NCBI GenBank assembly: GCA_007753675.1
Contig: CP036432.1
Span: forward strand, 3,818,394-3,882,393
Direction of reading: 5' to 3'
DNA: 64,000 bases
DNA from: Stieleria magnilauensis
Lineage (GTDB): Bacteria > Planctomycetota > Planctomycetia > Pirellulales > Pirellulaceae
Shown: piece after piece, positions 52,713 through 63,200 of the stretch
Position numbering within the stretch: position 1 is the first letter of the stretch
How the letters are laid out: every line of letters starts with the position of its first letter
Translations under genes and position numbers: made by a program
Notes under the pieces: model-generated
Told to the model about the DNA's origin: nothing
What the model saw: the letters and a program-made list of their open reading frames with translations, nothing else
Database searches by the model: none

Positions 52713-53993
52713 ATGTATCTTCGTTTGGCTTCGCGATTCCTTTTCGAAACCGACAAGCGATTGCTTGCCAAAGCGGCGTGGACGCTTGGTGTGAAGGGAC
52801 TTTGGAGTGTGCACAAGCACAAGCGGCGGCTGAAACGCGGCGAGTTCTTTCCGCCGTTTCTGTATCTGTCGGTGATCAACAGTTGCAATTTGCGCTGCCA
52901 AGGTTGTTGGGTGGACGTGGCGGCCAAACAACAGCGGATCGAACTGGATGCGGCGAACGAGACGATTCGGCAGGCCAAAGCGATGGGCAACAGCTTTTTC
53001 GGCATCCTGGGGGGGGAGCCCTTCATGCACAAGGACCTGCTGAAAATCTTTGAACAAAACCGCGACGTCTATTTCCAAGTATTCACCAACGGTCACTTCA
53101 TCACCGACGAGGTGGCTGCGGAATTGAAACGGCTGGGGAACGTCACGCCGCTGATCAGCGTCGAGGGATCAGAAATCATCAGCGACGAGCGACGTGGTCG
53201 TGCCGGCGTCTTGAATCAAACGATGGAAGGGCTGAAGACTGCCCTGAAACACAACTTGTTGGTCGGCGTGTGCACGAGCGTTTGCAAGTCTAACATCGAT
53301 GACCTTGTCAACGACGCCTGGGTCGATCGATTGATCGAGATGGGGGTGATGTATTGCTGGTTCCACATCTATCGACCGGTCGGTCCGGAATCCAATGCTC
53401 AGTTGGCACTCAATAGTGACGAGCAACGGCGGGTTCGACAGTTCGTCGTGGACACCCGCGCGACCAAGCCGATCATCGTCATCGACGCTTATCACGATGA
53501 CGCCGGAAACGCCCTGTGCCCTGCGGCGACCGGGTTCACCCACCACGTCGGCCCGTGGGGCGATCTCGAGCCCTGTCCGGTGATCCAACTGGCCACCGAG
53601 TCGATCCACGACGACCGTCCACTGGCCGAAACGTTCAACGAGTCACAGTTTCTTAAAGAGTTCCGATCGCTGACGGCCGAGCACACGCGCGGCTGTGTGA
53701 TCATGGAGCGCCCCGACTTGCTGGTCGAATTGGCCGAAAAGCACGGCGCCCGCGACACGACCGCTCGGGGTGCCGTCATCGAGGAACTGAAAAACGTCAC
53801 GCCGCGGCGGAGCCAGTTCCAACCCGGTGATGAGATTCCCGAACGGAGCTTTGTTTATCGCTGGGCCAAGAAGTACGCCTTCAACGATTTCGGAACCTAC
53901 GCACGGCACTTCGACGCGGCGAAGTATCGCGACCCGGACAAAGACGCCCCGGATCGCGAGTCGTCCAAGAGTGAGTTACCGGTGCTGCAGTAG
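52713..53993 (+). CDS. Radical SAM protein
   Basis: 426 residues from ATG 52713; the frame extends left through the amidohydrolase in another frame, but the ATG begins a clean protein (MYLRLASRFLFETDKRLLAKAAWTLG). YLSVINSCNLRCQGCWVD gives the CxxxCxxC iron-sulfur motif (Cys58, Cys62, Cys65). FGILGGEPFMHKDLLKIFEQN is the GGE SAM-binding motif, and VTPLISVEGSEIISDERRG the following strand. The C-terminal region has NALCPAATGFTHHVGPWGDLEPCPVIQLA, with cysteines that may bind a second cluster (SPASM-like). Substrate unknown. A direct repeat-like GTTTCAAGTTCCAAGTCCC lies just upstream of the start. Confidence 0.88.
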   Translation: MYLRLASRFLFETDKRLLAKAAWTLGVKGLWSVHKHKRRLKRGEFFPPFLYLSVINSCNLRCQGCWVDVAAKQQRIELDAANETIRQAKAMGNSFFGILGGEPFMHKDLLKIFEQNRDVYFQVFTNGHFITDEVAAELKRLGNVTPLISVEGSEIISDERRGRAGVLNQTMEGLKTALKHNLLVGVCTSVCKSNIDDLVNDAWVDRLIEMGVMYCWFHIYRPVGPESNAQLALNSDEQRRVRQFVVDTRATKPIIVIDAYHDDAGNALCPAATGFTHHVGPWGDLEPCPVIQLATESIHDDRPLAETFNESQFLKEFRSLTAEHTRGCVIMERPDLLVELAEKHGARDTTARGAVIEELKNVTPRRSQFQPGDEIPERSFVYRWAKKYAFNDFGTYARHFDAAKYRDPDKDAPDRESSKSELPVLQ

Positions 53994-53999
53994 CGCGCC

Positions 54000-54054
54000 G
54001 CTCCCCCTTTCGAACGGGCGGCGGCAAAGCCGCCGCCCGTTCGAAAGGGGGAGC
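54000..54054. terminator. Perfect 26-bp hairpin with AAA loop
   Basis: Bases 54000-54025 are exactly complementary to 54029-54054; core pieces are CCCCCTTTCGAACGGGCGG and its mirror. The loop is just AAA. It lies 7 bases after the radical SAM stop, between two convergent genes. It has no T tract, so it would be a bidirectional mRNA-end stabiliser or a palindromic repeat unit rather than a standard terminator. Confidence 0.7.
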
Positions 54055-54173
54055 GGGTTGGGGGCTTTCTTTCCTCGGGTGGCGGTCACTCCGCTGCGCT
54101 CGTTCCCTGACCCCAGGCTATGTTGTGCATGCCCTTTGGGCAAACACTGCGGAACGTTATCCGCACCAGGCAA

Positions 54174-56339
54174 CTACAGCTGGATCACCTGTTCTTCGTT
54201 GATCGTTTCGGCGTGGGATTCGCAGCTTGCGGCCAGTTCGATCTTGGCGTGCCAGCGACCTTCGGCGTCACCGCGGACCAACCAGTGCGGCTGCACGCAG
54301 ACGCTTTGGTGCACTAGTTCGAACCCCGCTTCACTTTGGCTGACCGTTTCGACGGGGAACGCCCAGATGCCGCTGGGGCGATCCAGTTTCAGCGACACGT
54401 CGATCCCCAGCCAGCGATCGGAAAGCGATAACTGTGAGGCGTGTTCCAGATTCAGTTTCTCGCCGAGTTGTCCGAGATGCTGGCCGTCTTCGTCGCTGAA
54501 ATAGCGGTCGTCGGCACCGGAGGGAAGCCCCGCAAAATTCATCTCGACTGCAAAGTGCAGATCGCGATCTCGCGGCAGGTTTTCCAGCAAGTAGGTGATC
54601 TCCAACGCATCGCTTCCGGTCACCATCGTGACGGCTTTGGTCAGCACGATCGGGATTCCCCAGGCGTTGCCTTCGCGGCGCATCTGCACTTGGACGCGAT
54701 CGGCACCCCGACGCAGTTTCGCCTCAAAGGGAAGCTCAACGAAATCGCCGCGTTCCATCGCTTCACCACGGGCGACCGACTCGAGATCCGTGTCGACGTC
54801 GTAGAAGTGGTCCATCAAGCTTTTTCGCGGGTAGCGATCGTATTGCAACCGCTGATCCAGATCGGCTTGTTTGAACACCACGCGGTCGTGGATGCTGGCG
54901 ACGCTGTCGCCATCGGCGTTGGGACCGGCGAGCACTTTCTGGTGGTAACTTTCCGGACGCCGCTGCAGCGTGGCGAGCAAGTTGTGGCTGATCTCGCGCA
55001 CATCCAACTCATAAATTCGACCGCCACGTCCCGGAGCGACCCAGGCGCAGAGTTTGTCATTGCTCAAGCGGACTTCTTGCAGCCCATCAAAGTCGTAATC
55101 GTCGGCAGTCGCCTGGACCGCGCCGGACAGTTCACCGGTCAGTTTGCTGAGCAGATTGTCGGCCGTGATCAGGTGTTGATAGACGGCGTTGCGGAGGTGC
55201 GGCAGATAGATCCCACCAAACGCGCCGTGCCAGTAGGGGCAATTGCACTGGCCGCGGTACAGATGATCGCGAATCACCGCCAATTGCCCGGCGTCGATGC
55301 CGGCCGATTCGGCATCGGCCAGACGACGGCTGACGTGCATCATCCGCGCGTACATCTCGTTGGTTTCTTCGTACTTCGATTTGAAGTTCCGCCAGTACCC
55401 GCCGCGGACAAACGTTTTCAAATCGTTCCAACGCTCGTGGGAGTCCATCTCATGGGTCACCTCATCGAGCACGACTTGTGACTCGGTCGGCAGCGACCAC
55501 TCGGTCATCTCGCGATAGCTGCAATCGGGCAAATAGATTTTCCCGACCGGTGCGGTGCGATTGATCGCTTCGCCGAGGGCCACGGTGTGCAACCACGGGG
55601 CGTTTTCTGTCAGCGCGTTGAACAGCGATTTCAACCAGCCCTTGTCGTACACGTGTACTTTGGTGTCGGGCCAGGTACCAAATTTTTCGCCGTCGTCGCC
55701 GAAGGTCAGGACCGCGCCAGGGGCTCGCTCGGCCACGCTGCGACAATAATCGATCGTCGCCTGGACCGGTTGGAAGGGGATCGTGTAACGCAGGTGTTCT
55801 GAACCGGGGAAGATACGCAGCAACCGCCCGTCGTCTTCGGTGATGAAGTAACCGGTCAATTGATTCTCATCGACTCCCGCGGCCCGGAAGTGATAATCGT
55901 CCAGCACGGTGTAGCGAATGCCGGCATCGGCGACGTCACGCGTCAACGTGGATTCCCAAACCCGCTCCGGCGTCCACATCCCTGCCGGGGTGCTACCCAG
56001 GTGCCGCTCCAGCCAGCGGCCATACGCTTCGATTTGGCCGATCCGGTCTCGCGCCGGCAGCATGGTCAAGATCGGCTCGTATTGCGGACCACCGACGATC
56101 TCGATCCGTCCCGCTTCGACCAACAGTCGCAGCCGATCGAGATACTCCGGATGACGCTCGGCCAACCACATCATCAACGGTCCCGACGTGTGCAGCGAAA
56201 TCTGCAACTTGTCATAGGGCTCAAAGACATCCAAAAACGGTCGATAGCTATCTTGGTATGCCTGCTCAAACACGCCGTCAAAGTTACCGATCGGCTGATG
56301 ATTGTGCAAAACCAAGCAAAGATGAACGTGAGCAGACAT
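54174..56339 (-). CDS. GH57 glycoside hydrolase (alpha-amylase/4-alpha-glucanotransferase type)
   Basis: 721 residues. Begins MSAHVHLCLVLHNHQPIGNFD, the GH57 first motif (HxHQP). GMWTPERVWE carries the catalytic nucleophile Glu125 and VLTFGDDGEKFGTW the acid/base Asp (215 or 216). The C-terminal half corresponds to the DUF1925 and DUF1926 domains that follow the (beta/alpha)7 barrel in this family (IELPEFEAKLRRGADRVQVQMRREG..., VQMNFAGLPSGADDRYF-like). It hydrolyses or rearranges alpha-1,4-glucan. Probably part of the glycogen/maltodextrin metabolism formed with GalT and GlgA downstream in the sequence on the same strand. Confidence 0.92.
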   Translation of the reverse strand: MSAHVHLCLVLHNHQPIGNFDGVFEQAYQDSYRPFLDVFEPYDKLQISLHTSGPLMMWLAERHPEYLDRLRLLVEAGRIEIVGGPQYEPILTMLPARDRIGQIEAYGRWLERHLGSTPAGMWTPERVWESTLTRDVADAGIRYTVLDDYHFRAAGVDENQLTGYFITEDDGRLLRIFPGSEHLRYTIPFQPVQATIDYCRSVAERAPGAVLTFGDDGEKFGTWPDTKVHVYDKGWLKSLFNALTENAPWLHTVALGEAINRTAPVGKIYLPDCSYREMTEWSLPTESQVVLDEVTHEMDSHERWNDLKTFVRGGYWRNFKSKYEETNEMYARMMHVSRRLADAESAGIDAGQLAVIRDHLYRGQCNCPYWHGAFGGIYLPHLRNAVYQHLITADNLLSKLTGELSGAVQATADDYDFDGLQEVRLSNDKLCAWVAPGRGGRIYELDVREISHNLLATLQRRPESYHQKVLAGPNADGDSVASIHDRVVFKQADLDQRLQYDRYPRKSLMDHFYDVDTDLESVARGEAMERGDFVELPFEAKLRRGADRVQVQMRREGNAWGIPIVLTKAVTMVTGSDALEITYLLENLPRDRDLHFAVEMNFAGLPSGADDRYFSDEDGQHLGQLGEKLNLEHASQLSLSDRWLGIDVSLKLDRPSGIWAFPVETVSQSEAGFELVHQSVCVQPHWLVRGDAEGRWHAKIELAASCESHAETINEEQVIQL

Positions 56340-56833
56340 GTTCGCAGGAGTTAAAGTCGTGAATTGGTAGCAACGATTGATGACACCGTGCGTTGTCGCA
56401 CAGCGTAAGGGTTCAACCAGGTTGCCGGACGTGATTACTGAGCGAATTGTATGAAACGAGTGGACGTTTCCGAATGGCCACTCCGGACGGATCAGTCCGG
56501 TTGCACGAAATCGATCAGGCGTTGAAGCAAAAGGTTTCCCAGTTTGTACGTCTTCCCCTAACCGTTAACGGCGACCCACAGCTTGTATCGGCATGACTGT
56601 AGGGGTGGACAACAGTCAGAATCGGCAAATTTTCACAGCGATTCTTGACCGATCGCTGGGGCAGACCGGCCGACAGGGTGGTGCCGGTGACCACACCGGC
56701 CAGCCGGGGAACTGGATTGCTTGAGAACGGGGTCGCCAGCCGGTGGGCCGTCGGGTCGCCAGCCGGGCGGCCGGTTCGCGAGTCTCAACGCCTGGGGAAG
56801 GCGGAGGTCTGGAGCCGCCAGCGTGCGGGTGTC
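56340..56833. other. Intergenic region with short repeats
   Basis: About 490 bases. TCCGGACGGATCAGTCCGG at 56484-56502 is a small inverted repeat. GGGTCGCCAGCCGG occurs twice, at 56730-56743 and 56753-56766. Reading frames here are proline/arginine-rich and not convincing genes. Confidence 0.55.
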
Positions 56834-58249
56834 TTACCGCGTCAGCAAAACGTTTCGCGGATCATGCCGTCGGGCGATCTCGCGGTAACGCAGCGCGGCG
56901 GTTTCCGGCAACAGTGAATTGATCATGCAGTCACAGCTCCACTCGAATCCCGCGGTTTTGTTCAATCGCGGAAAGACATCGAGCGACCATTGAAAGGCTT
57001 CGGGCTGTTGGCCGCCGGGAGGGCAGGTGTGTAGCAGGTAATTGAATGCTTTGCCCGGGAAGGCTTCGTTGACCCAGCAGAGCACTCGCCACAGGAAACT
57101 GGACAATTGGTCCAACGACGTGTCGGTCATCAGATCAAAGTGGGGTTGGTGTTCCACCGACGTCAATCGAATCATGCCACCGAAGCGGCTGGCGAACGGG
57201 CAGAACGCGACAAACGAGTCGGTACGATCGATCACCCGACTTCGCTCGGCCAACTCGGCACGCAACAAATCGCAGGCGAGCGTGCATCCGGTCCGTGCCC
57301 GGTGGTGCTCGCAACGAAGCAACGTGGTACGGACATGGTGCGGCATCAGGCTGGTCGCGATCAGCTGGCTATGGCTGTGCCGCAGCGACGCACCGGCTTC
57401 GGGACCGCAATTCTTGAACACACTGATGTAGTTGATCCCACGGACCTGTCGCCAATGGCGAATCCGGTCGCGGAAAGCGAGCAAGGTCATGTAGACCATT
57501 GCGGGGTCATATTGCGTGATCGATTCGGCGTGCAGCGAGGATTCGACAATCACTTCGTGTCCCCCGACCACATCGGTGATCGGAAACAGATTGTGCCGAT
57601 CGACGTGGCCGCCTTTCTCGGCATCGCAGGGGCTGACGGCCGGAAATTTGTTGGGCACGACACGCACGTCCCAGTTCTCTTGTTCGCCCGGAACGACCTC
57701 GACCGCCGGTCCGGCAAAGCGGGTCGCCGCGCTATCGAGTGGCGCCGTTGCCTGGTCGCCCAATTTGGCCGACCAGACGGCCTCCGGCGTGCGGTTTTCG
57801 GCGCCGACACAAAAGGGACAGGCCGCATCGACGCTCGGACGCTCGAACGTCGGGTGCTCCAACGCCGAATGCTCTGTGGCGGTGGCGACAGAGGGCTGCT
57901 TGGCGGATTCGTAATCGTTGGGGCGCTGATCGCGTTTGGGCGCAAAAATCGTCCAGTCGCCGGTCAGCAAGTCTCGCCGGGTATGCGACGTTGCGCTGCT
58001 GCCCCGATAGGAAGCCGCTTCTTTTCGGCTTTTGGTATCGGCATCTGAACGTGTCAGTGAACGGATGACCGATCGCCGCGCCGGTCGTCCCGGCCACATC
58101 GCTTCGGTTTCGCCGGCCGACGCCAGTCGCGTGTCGGTGTCGATGGTCCCGGGCTTCGCTTGATATTCTGAGACCGCTTCGCTTACTTGACGGGGCAGAT
58201 CTGATTCTGCCGAAACGATTTGCGGTTGTTGCTCAGAATCAGAAGACAT
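56834..58249 (-). CDS. galT: Galactose-1-phosphate uridylyltransferase with N-terminal extension
   Basis: 471 residues; the first 90 or so (MSSDSEQQPQIVSAESD..., rich in Ser/Arg/Thr) are not part of the family and look disordered. The GalT core begins HTRRDLLTGDWTIFAPKRDQRPNDY. A zinc-type CPFC is in ACPFCVGAENRTPEAVW, WDVRVVPNKFPAV and GGHEVIVESSLHAESI follow, and the HxHxQ active site is SLRHSHSQLIATSL, where the usual HPH is HSH. It transfers UMP between glucose-1-phosphate and galactose-1-phosphate. The HSHSQ variation and the extension are unusual and could mean a different sugar. Lies between the GH57 and GlgA genes on the same strand. Confidence 0.85.
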   Translation of the reverse strand: MSSDSEQQPQIVSAESDLPRQVSEAVSEYQAKPGTIDTDTRLASAGETEAMWPGRPARRSVIRSLTRSDADTKSRKEAASYRGSSATSHTRRDLLTGDWTIFAPKRDQRPNDYESAKQPSVATATEHSALEHPTFERPSVDAACPFCVGAENRTPEAVWSAKLGDQATAPLDSAATRFAGPAVEVVPGEQENWDVRVVPNKFPAVSPCDAEKGGHVDRHNLFPITDVVGGHEVIVESSLHAESITQYDPAMVYMTLLAFRDRIRHWRQVRGINYISVFKNCGPEAGASLRHSHSQLIATSLMPHHVRTTLLRCEHHRARTGCTLACDLLRAELAERSRVIDRTDSFVAFCPFASRFGGMIRLTSVEHQPHFDLMTDTSLDQLSSFLWRVLCWVNEAFPGKAFNYLLHTCPPGGQQPEAFQWSLDVFPRLNKTAGFEWSCDCMINSLLPETAALRYREIARRHDPRNVLLTR

Positions 58250-58460
58250 GCGTCGCAGCAGGGTTAGGTTGGGATTGATGAGGATGCCTGAACACGGGTG
58301 CTGCCACCACCGGCTTGTCCATCAACCTCTCGTCCGCTTGAGCCGTCCCAAGTCATCCAGATTGGGAGTGCTGTTTACGGACCCGACTTGCGTCACTCTA
58401 CCAATTTCTGAGCAATTTCCAGTCTTGTCTGAGCAAAAAAACAAAATCGTTTGCCGGCCC

Positions 58461-59963
58461 TCATTTTGGCACGAGAGCCTTGCCCCCCTTAAGGGAAACT
58501 GCGTTGTCGTAAAGCTCCACATACTGGGACGCACTCTTCCTCCAAGACCAGTCCGCGGCCATCGCCCGCTGCACCAAATTATTCCAAATTTTTTGCTCGT
58601 GATATCGCAATTTCAGGGCTCGGCCGATGGATTCGTCGAGTCCGCGCGGAGAAACCTCGCGCAAGTGGAATCCGGTCGCCGTTTGGTTGGATAGCGTTTC
58701 GGCCGTCGTGTCGACGACCGTGTCAGCCAGACCGCCCGTTGCGGTGACAATTGGTATCGTTCCGTAACGGAGGCTATAGAGTTGATTGAGCCCACACGGC
58801 TCATAGTGACTGGGCATCACAAACAGATCCGCACCGGCTTCAATCCGGTGCGCCAGGGCGTCATGAAAGCCGATGTGTGCGGCGACTTGCTGGGGCGCTT
58901 GGGCCGCCAATGCCGTCAGTTCGGCTTCGATCTGCTTGTCGCCGCTGCCAAGGATCATCCATTGCGTCGGCCGGCCTTCTTCAACGTGCTGACGGATCAA
59001 CGGCAGGATCAAATCCCAGCCTTTTTGTTCGGCCAAACGCCCCACCAAACCGATCATCGGCACGTCGGCTGATTCTTCGAGTCCGAACTCGAGCTGCAGT
59101 GATCGTTTGTTGGCGGTTTTGCCCGACGGCCAATTGTTTTGATCGTAGTTTGCGCTCAGGTGAACATCGGTCGCCGGATTCCAGACGGTCTCATCGATTC
59201 CGTTGGTGATGCCAGTCACACGCCCGCCTTTGGACGCCAGCACGCCATCGAGACCGCAGCCGTGCTGCGGCGTGCAGATCTCCATCGCGTAACGGGGACT
59301 GACGGTCGTGACATGGTCGGCGCAGACGATTCCTGTTTTCAGAAAATTGAGCTGCCCGTAGTACTCGAACGTCTCGTGGGTGAAATGTTTCCAATCCAAG
59401 CCCGTCCACTTGAACGCGTCATGGTGAAACTGACCCTGGTAGGCCATGTTGTGGATGGTCATCAAGGTCGCCGCCTTTCCGAGCGACCCAAACGCTTTCG
59501 GTGACGCCTGGAGCAGGGCGGGGATCAAGCCGGATTGCCAGTCGTTGCAATGCAGCACATCGACGTCCATCTCGATCCGCGCGAGCGCAGCCAGCGCCGC
59601 ACGACAGAAGAACGTGAAACGCTCGGCATTGTCCCGATAGTCCCCCAGCGCGTCTCCGTAAAGTGATTCGCGGTCGAAGTACTGGGGCTGGTCGATCAAC
59701 CAAACGACGACGTCGCTGTCGGGAAGCAGACACCGCAGCAGCCTCCCCCCCACCAGTTTTCCTGGCGACATCGGGATGGCGAAACTAATATCCGTCGTGT
59801 CAATCTTGAGACCGGCCCGGTAAACACTACGAAAGGCGGGCAGGATCACGGCACAGCGGTGTCCCAGCGCGGCGACTTCGCGGGGCAGCGTGCCGCAGAC
59901 ATCGGCCAACCCGCCCGTTTTTGCCAACGGTACTGCTTCGGAAGTTACGTAGACAATATTCAA
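58461..59963 (-). CDS. glgA: Glycogen synthase, GT5
   Basis: 500 residues from a TTG start at 59963, giving MNIVYVTSEAVPLAKTGGLADVCGTLPREVAALGH, the standard GlgA N-terminus with KTGGL (Lys15, ADP-glucose binding). A longer reading frame to 59999 exists. LHCNDWQSGLIPALLQ is the family HxNDWQ block, GITNGIDETVWNPATD and LVGRLAEQKGWDLILP start the second Rossmann domain, and PSHYEPCGLNQLYSLRYGTIPIVTATGGLADTV is the C-terminal glucan-synthase motif. It elongates alpha-1,4-glucan with ADP-glucose. AGGTACC about 10 bases upstream of the TTG can act as ribosome binding site. Confidence 0.93.
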   Translation of the reverse strand: MNIVYVTSEAVPLAKTGGLADVCGTLPREVAALGHRCAVILPAFRSVYRAGLKIDTTDISFAIPMSPGKLVGGRLLRCLLPDSDVVVWLIDQPQYFDRESLYGDALGDYRDNAERFTFFCRAALAALARIEMDVDVLHCNDWQSGLIPALLQASPKAFGSLGKAATLMTIHNMAYQGQFHHDAFKWTGLDWKHFTHETFEYYGQLNFLKTGIVCADHVTTVSPRYAMEICTPQHGCGLDGVLASKGGRVTGITNGIDETVWNPATDVHLSANYDQNNWPSGKTANKRSLQLEFGLEESADVPMIGLVGRLAEQKGWDLILPLIRQHVEEGRPTQWMILGSGDKQIEAELTALAAQAPQQVAAHIGFHDALAHRIEAGADLFVMPSHYEPCGLNQLYSLRYGTIPIVTATGGLADTVVDTTAETLSNQTATGFHLREVSPRGLDESIGRALKLRYHEQKIWNNLVQRAMAADWSWRKSASQYVELYDNAVSLKGGKALVPK

Positions 59964-60206
59964 AACTTGGTACCTGAGTCGGAGCCGGACGTCACCCACC
60001 GAATGTGGGCCACGGCCGAAGTTAATTCAACGGGCCAAGGATTTACAGCGTTCCCACCCACCCGTATGGAATTATTGGTCGCAATTAACGATCGAGCGGG
60101 AAAGCGCGGGGGGCGAATACGCCAGATTTCCACCGCATCAGCTAAACTTTCTCCTGAACCGTCGTAATCTGGTCTTCTCATCCAAATCCGTAGTTGTGTT
60201 GCCTGC

Positions 60207-63200
60207 ATGTCGATCGCACAGAGCGAATTCTGGTCTCGTTTGGTCCAATCTGGACTCGCCGACGCGGGGAGTTGCCAACGTTATTCGGCCGCGTTCGAAC
60301 AGTCGCCGGACAAATCGACCGGCGAGGACGCCAAACCGCTCGCAGCGTTCCTGGTCCGCAGCGGCGTTCTGACAAAGTTTCAGGCCGGCGAGTTGCTCCT
60401 TCCGCAGCCACCGACGCTGCGAGTCGGCTCGTTCGTGATCACCAGCGATGCGCCGGTCGCACCGTTTTCGCACTGGATTCCCGTCCAAACGCCGGTCAGC
60501 GAAGACGCCCCCGTCCCGCGGTACGGATTCCTGCTCCGCGTCCCCCTGGCCAGCCTGGATGAAACGCGTCGCGGTTGGCTGGCCGTGCACAGCGAAATCC
60601 AGGCGGAATCGTTACAGGCGATTGAATTGTCCGGTGGCGCCCAAGCGGGCAACGCCGAGCAAACGGTCGAGATTTTCTCACCGCTTCCCGACGGCACGCC
60701 GCTGTTGAACGTGCTGCAATCCAACCCACCTCTGAGCCCCCGCAAGACCATCCGCATCGGCGTCGACCTTGCCAACGCACTGGAAACGCTGCACCAACCC
60801 CTCGACTCCGGATTGGTGATGGCACACGGGGCCGTGGCCGCCGACCACGTTTGGGTGACTCCCAAGGGCCGCGCGATCTTGCTCCGCGATCCCTCCTCCC
60901 CCGCGCGATCGCCTCGCGCCGATCTTTCCACCAGTTGGATCGACCGCATCGAACCACCCGCGCTCTATGCCGCCCCCGAACTGGCCGATCCGGCCGCCAT
61001 GCCGACGCCGGCGTCGGATGTCTATTCGCTGGGATGCTTGCTGTTCTCGTTGCTGCTGGGACGCCCCGCGTTCTCCGGCGATGACGATCGAGATCTGTTC
61101 GCGGCGCACAATGAGGTGCTTCCACCGGAACTGATCGAGGCGGTCGAGCAAGGTGCCGCCGGGAACCCGCTGCTGCGTGTGCTCGCCTACGCGATGGCCA
61201 AAGACCCCGCCGCCCGATTCGGATCCGCCGGGTCGATGGCCGAAGCTCTGCAACGAGCCGGTGAGCTGGTCGACAGCCAACCGAAACCGACCCGTCAAGC
61301 GAAACAGAAACCGAAACCAGCGAAGACGCCCTCGGCACCGCCGGTCGAAGCCCCCACCGCACCGCCGATTGACGTGGCCTCTGCACCGCCGGTTGAAGCA
61401 GCGTCGGCACCGCCGGTTGAATCGTCCTCAGCACCGCCGGTTGAAGCAGCGTCGGCACCGCCGGTTGAAGCAGCGTCGGCACCGCCGGTTGAAGCCGCGT
61501 CGGCACCGCCGGTTGAAGCCGCACCGGACGCCGCCGCCGAGCCCGCTTCGATTCCCCCCAAGCCGCCGACGATCGAGACTCAGCCAACCCGCGATCAGCC
61601 GCCATCAGAGCTCGCCCCGGTTGAGCAGGCGCCTGACGAGCAAGCGTCTGCCGGGGAGACCGCTGAGTCGGAGGCTGAGCAATCGGAGACGCCCGCGCGG
61701 CGAAAGCGGCGCAAACGACGCAAGAACCGGATTCCGATCCTGGCCGGCACGATGATCGTGCCGCTGTTGATGTTGGGCTTGGCGATTGCGCTTCGTGGAC
61801 GCGGCCCCATCGAACCTCCGCCCCGGCCGCGGCCCAACCCCTCGATCGTCAACCGCGTCCCCGAAGTCCGTGAGTCACGGCGCGAGGTGCCCAGCGACGA
61901 GCCGACGCTGGTCAATGGCTATGAGATTGTCGACAGCGATCGCTTGCTTTGGGTGCCACCGTATTCCGCCGATTCTCCACCACCTTCCTTGGAGCTTTTG
62001 CCACCCGGGCCGGCGGTGATCGTTTCGATTCCCCTGGCACGCGTCTCGGCCAGCGCCGATGCGCAAACGTTGACGACGACCTTTGATGCCGAATTGTCGC
62101 CGTTGATCGCCTTGGTCGAACAGCGTGCCGGAGTGACGCGGGACCAGATCGGACGCTGTACCGCGGCGTTGTTCCCCGGCAAGCAGGGATGGCCCGAAGT
62201 CGCTTTGGCGATCGACTTGGTCGCACCGGTCGAACTAGACACGTTGAGCGAGAAATGGCAAGCCTTGGAATCCCGCACCGACACGGGCGTGATCCTCTAC
62301 GCCGGCGAAGACCTGGACGGGGATGCGTACTTCGTCGGCGGCGGTGAAAAAGGAAAACCGCCCGAAGACGGCAAGGCCCAACGGTTCGCCATCGCGTCGT
62401 TGGATCGAATTCGCGAGGTCGCCGAGACCGAGGGCGCGTCGATCCCCTTGGTCCGCAGCATGCAAACGCTGTGGAATCAAACGAGTGTCGAAAGTGATCT
62501 GGTCGCTCTGGTCACGCCCAACTTTCTGTTTGCCGACGGCCGCGAGATGTTGGCATCCTCATTGCCAGAACTCAGAGCGCCGCTGAAACGATGGCTGATC
62601 CCCGATGTCGCCGCGTTCTCCTTGTCCGCTTCGGCAACGGATGGTGCGCTGTATCTGGAATTACGTGAACTGCCCAGCGGCGGCGCGACCGCGGCGACGT
62701 TGTTGAAATCGTTCCGCGAAACAACCCAAACGTGGCCCGATTGGGCGGACAATTTCATTTTGAATTCGGTCCCCGATCCCTCCTGGCGTCTGCTGGCCAC
62801 GCGCTTGCCGCTGATGTTGCGGTTCGTCAACGAACAGACGCGCAGCACGATTCTTGGTGAAACGGTCGTCGCGTCGACCTACTTGCCCACCGATGCCGGA
62901 ACCCAAGTCGCCCTGGGCACGTTCCTGGCGATGAACACCGAACCCGGACAAGAAAGCCTGGTCCAAACTCCGACCGCGGACCCGTTGACGGTCGACGAGC
63001 TGCTGGACCGGCCGATGTCGGTTTCGTTTCTGCAACTATCTCTGCAGTTCGCCGTCGATGCCGTCGTCGATGAATTCAAGTCATCGCTTCCGGCCGGATC
63101 GACGATGCCGGATGTCAGAATCATCGGCGCCGATCTGGAGAAAAACGGGATCACACAGAACCAACAGATCCGCAACTTTCAACGCGATGAAGAACCGTTG

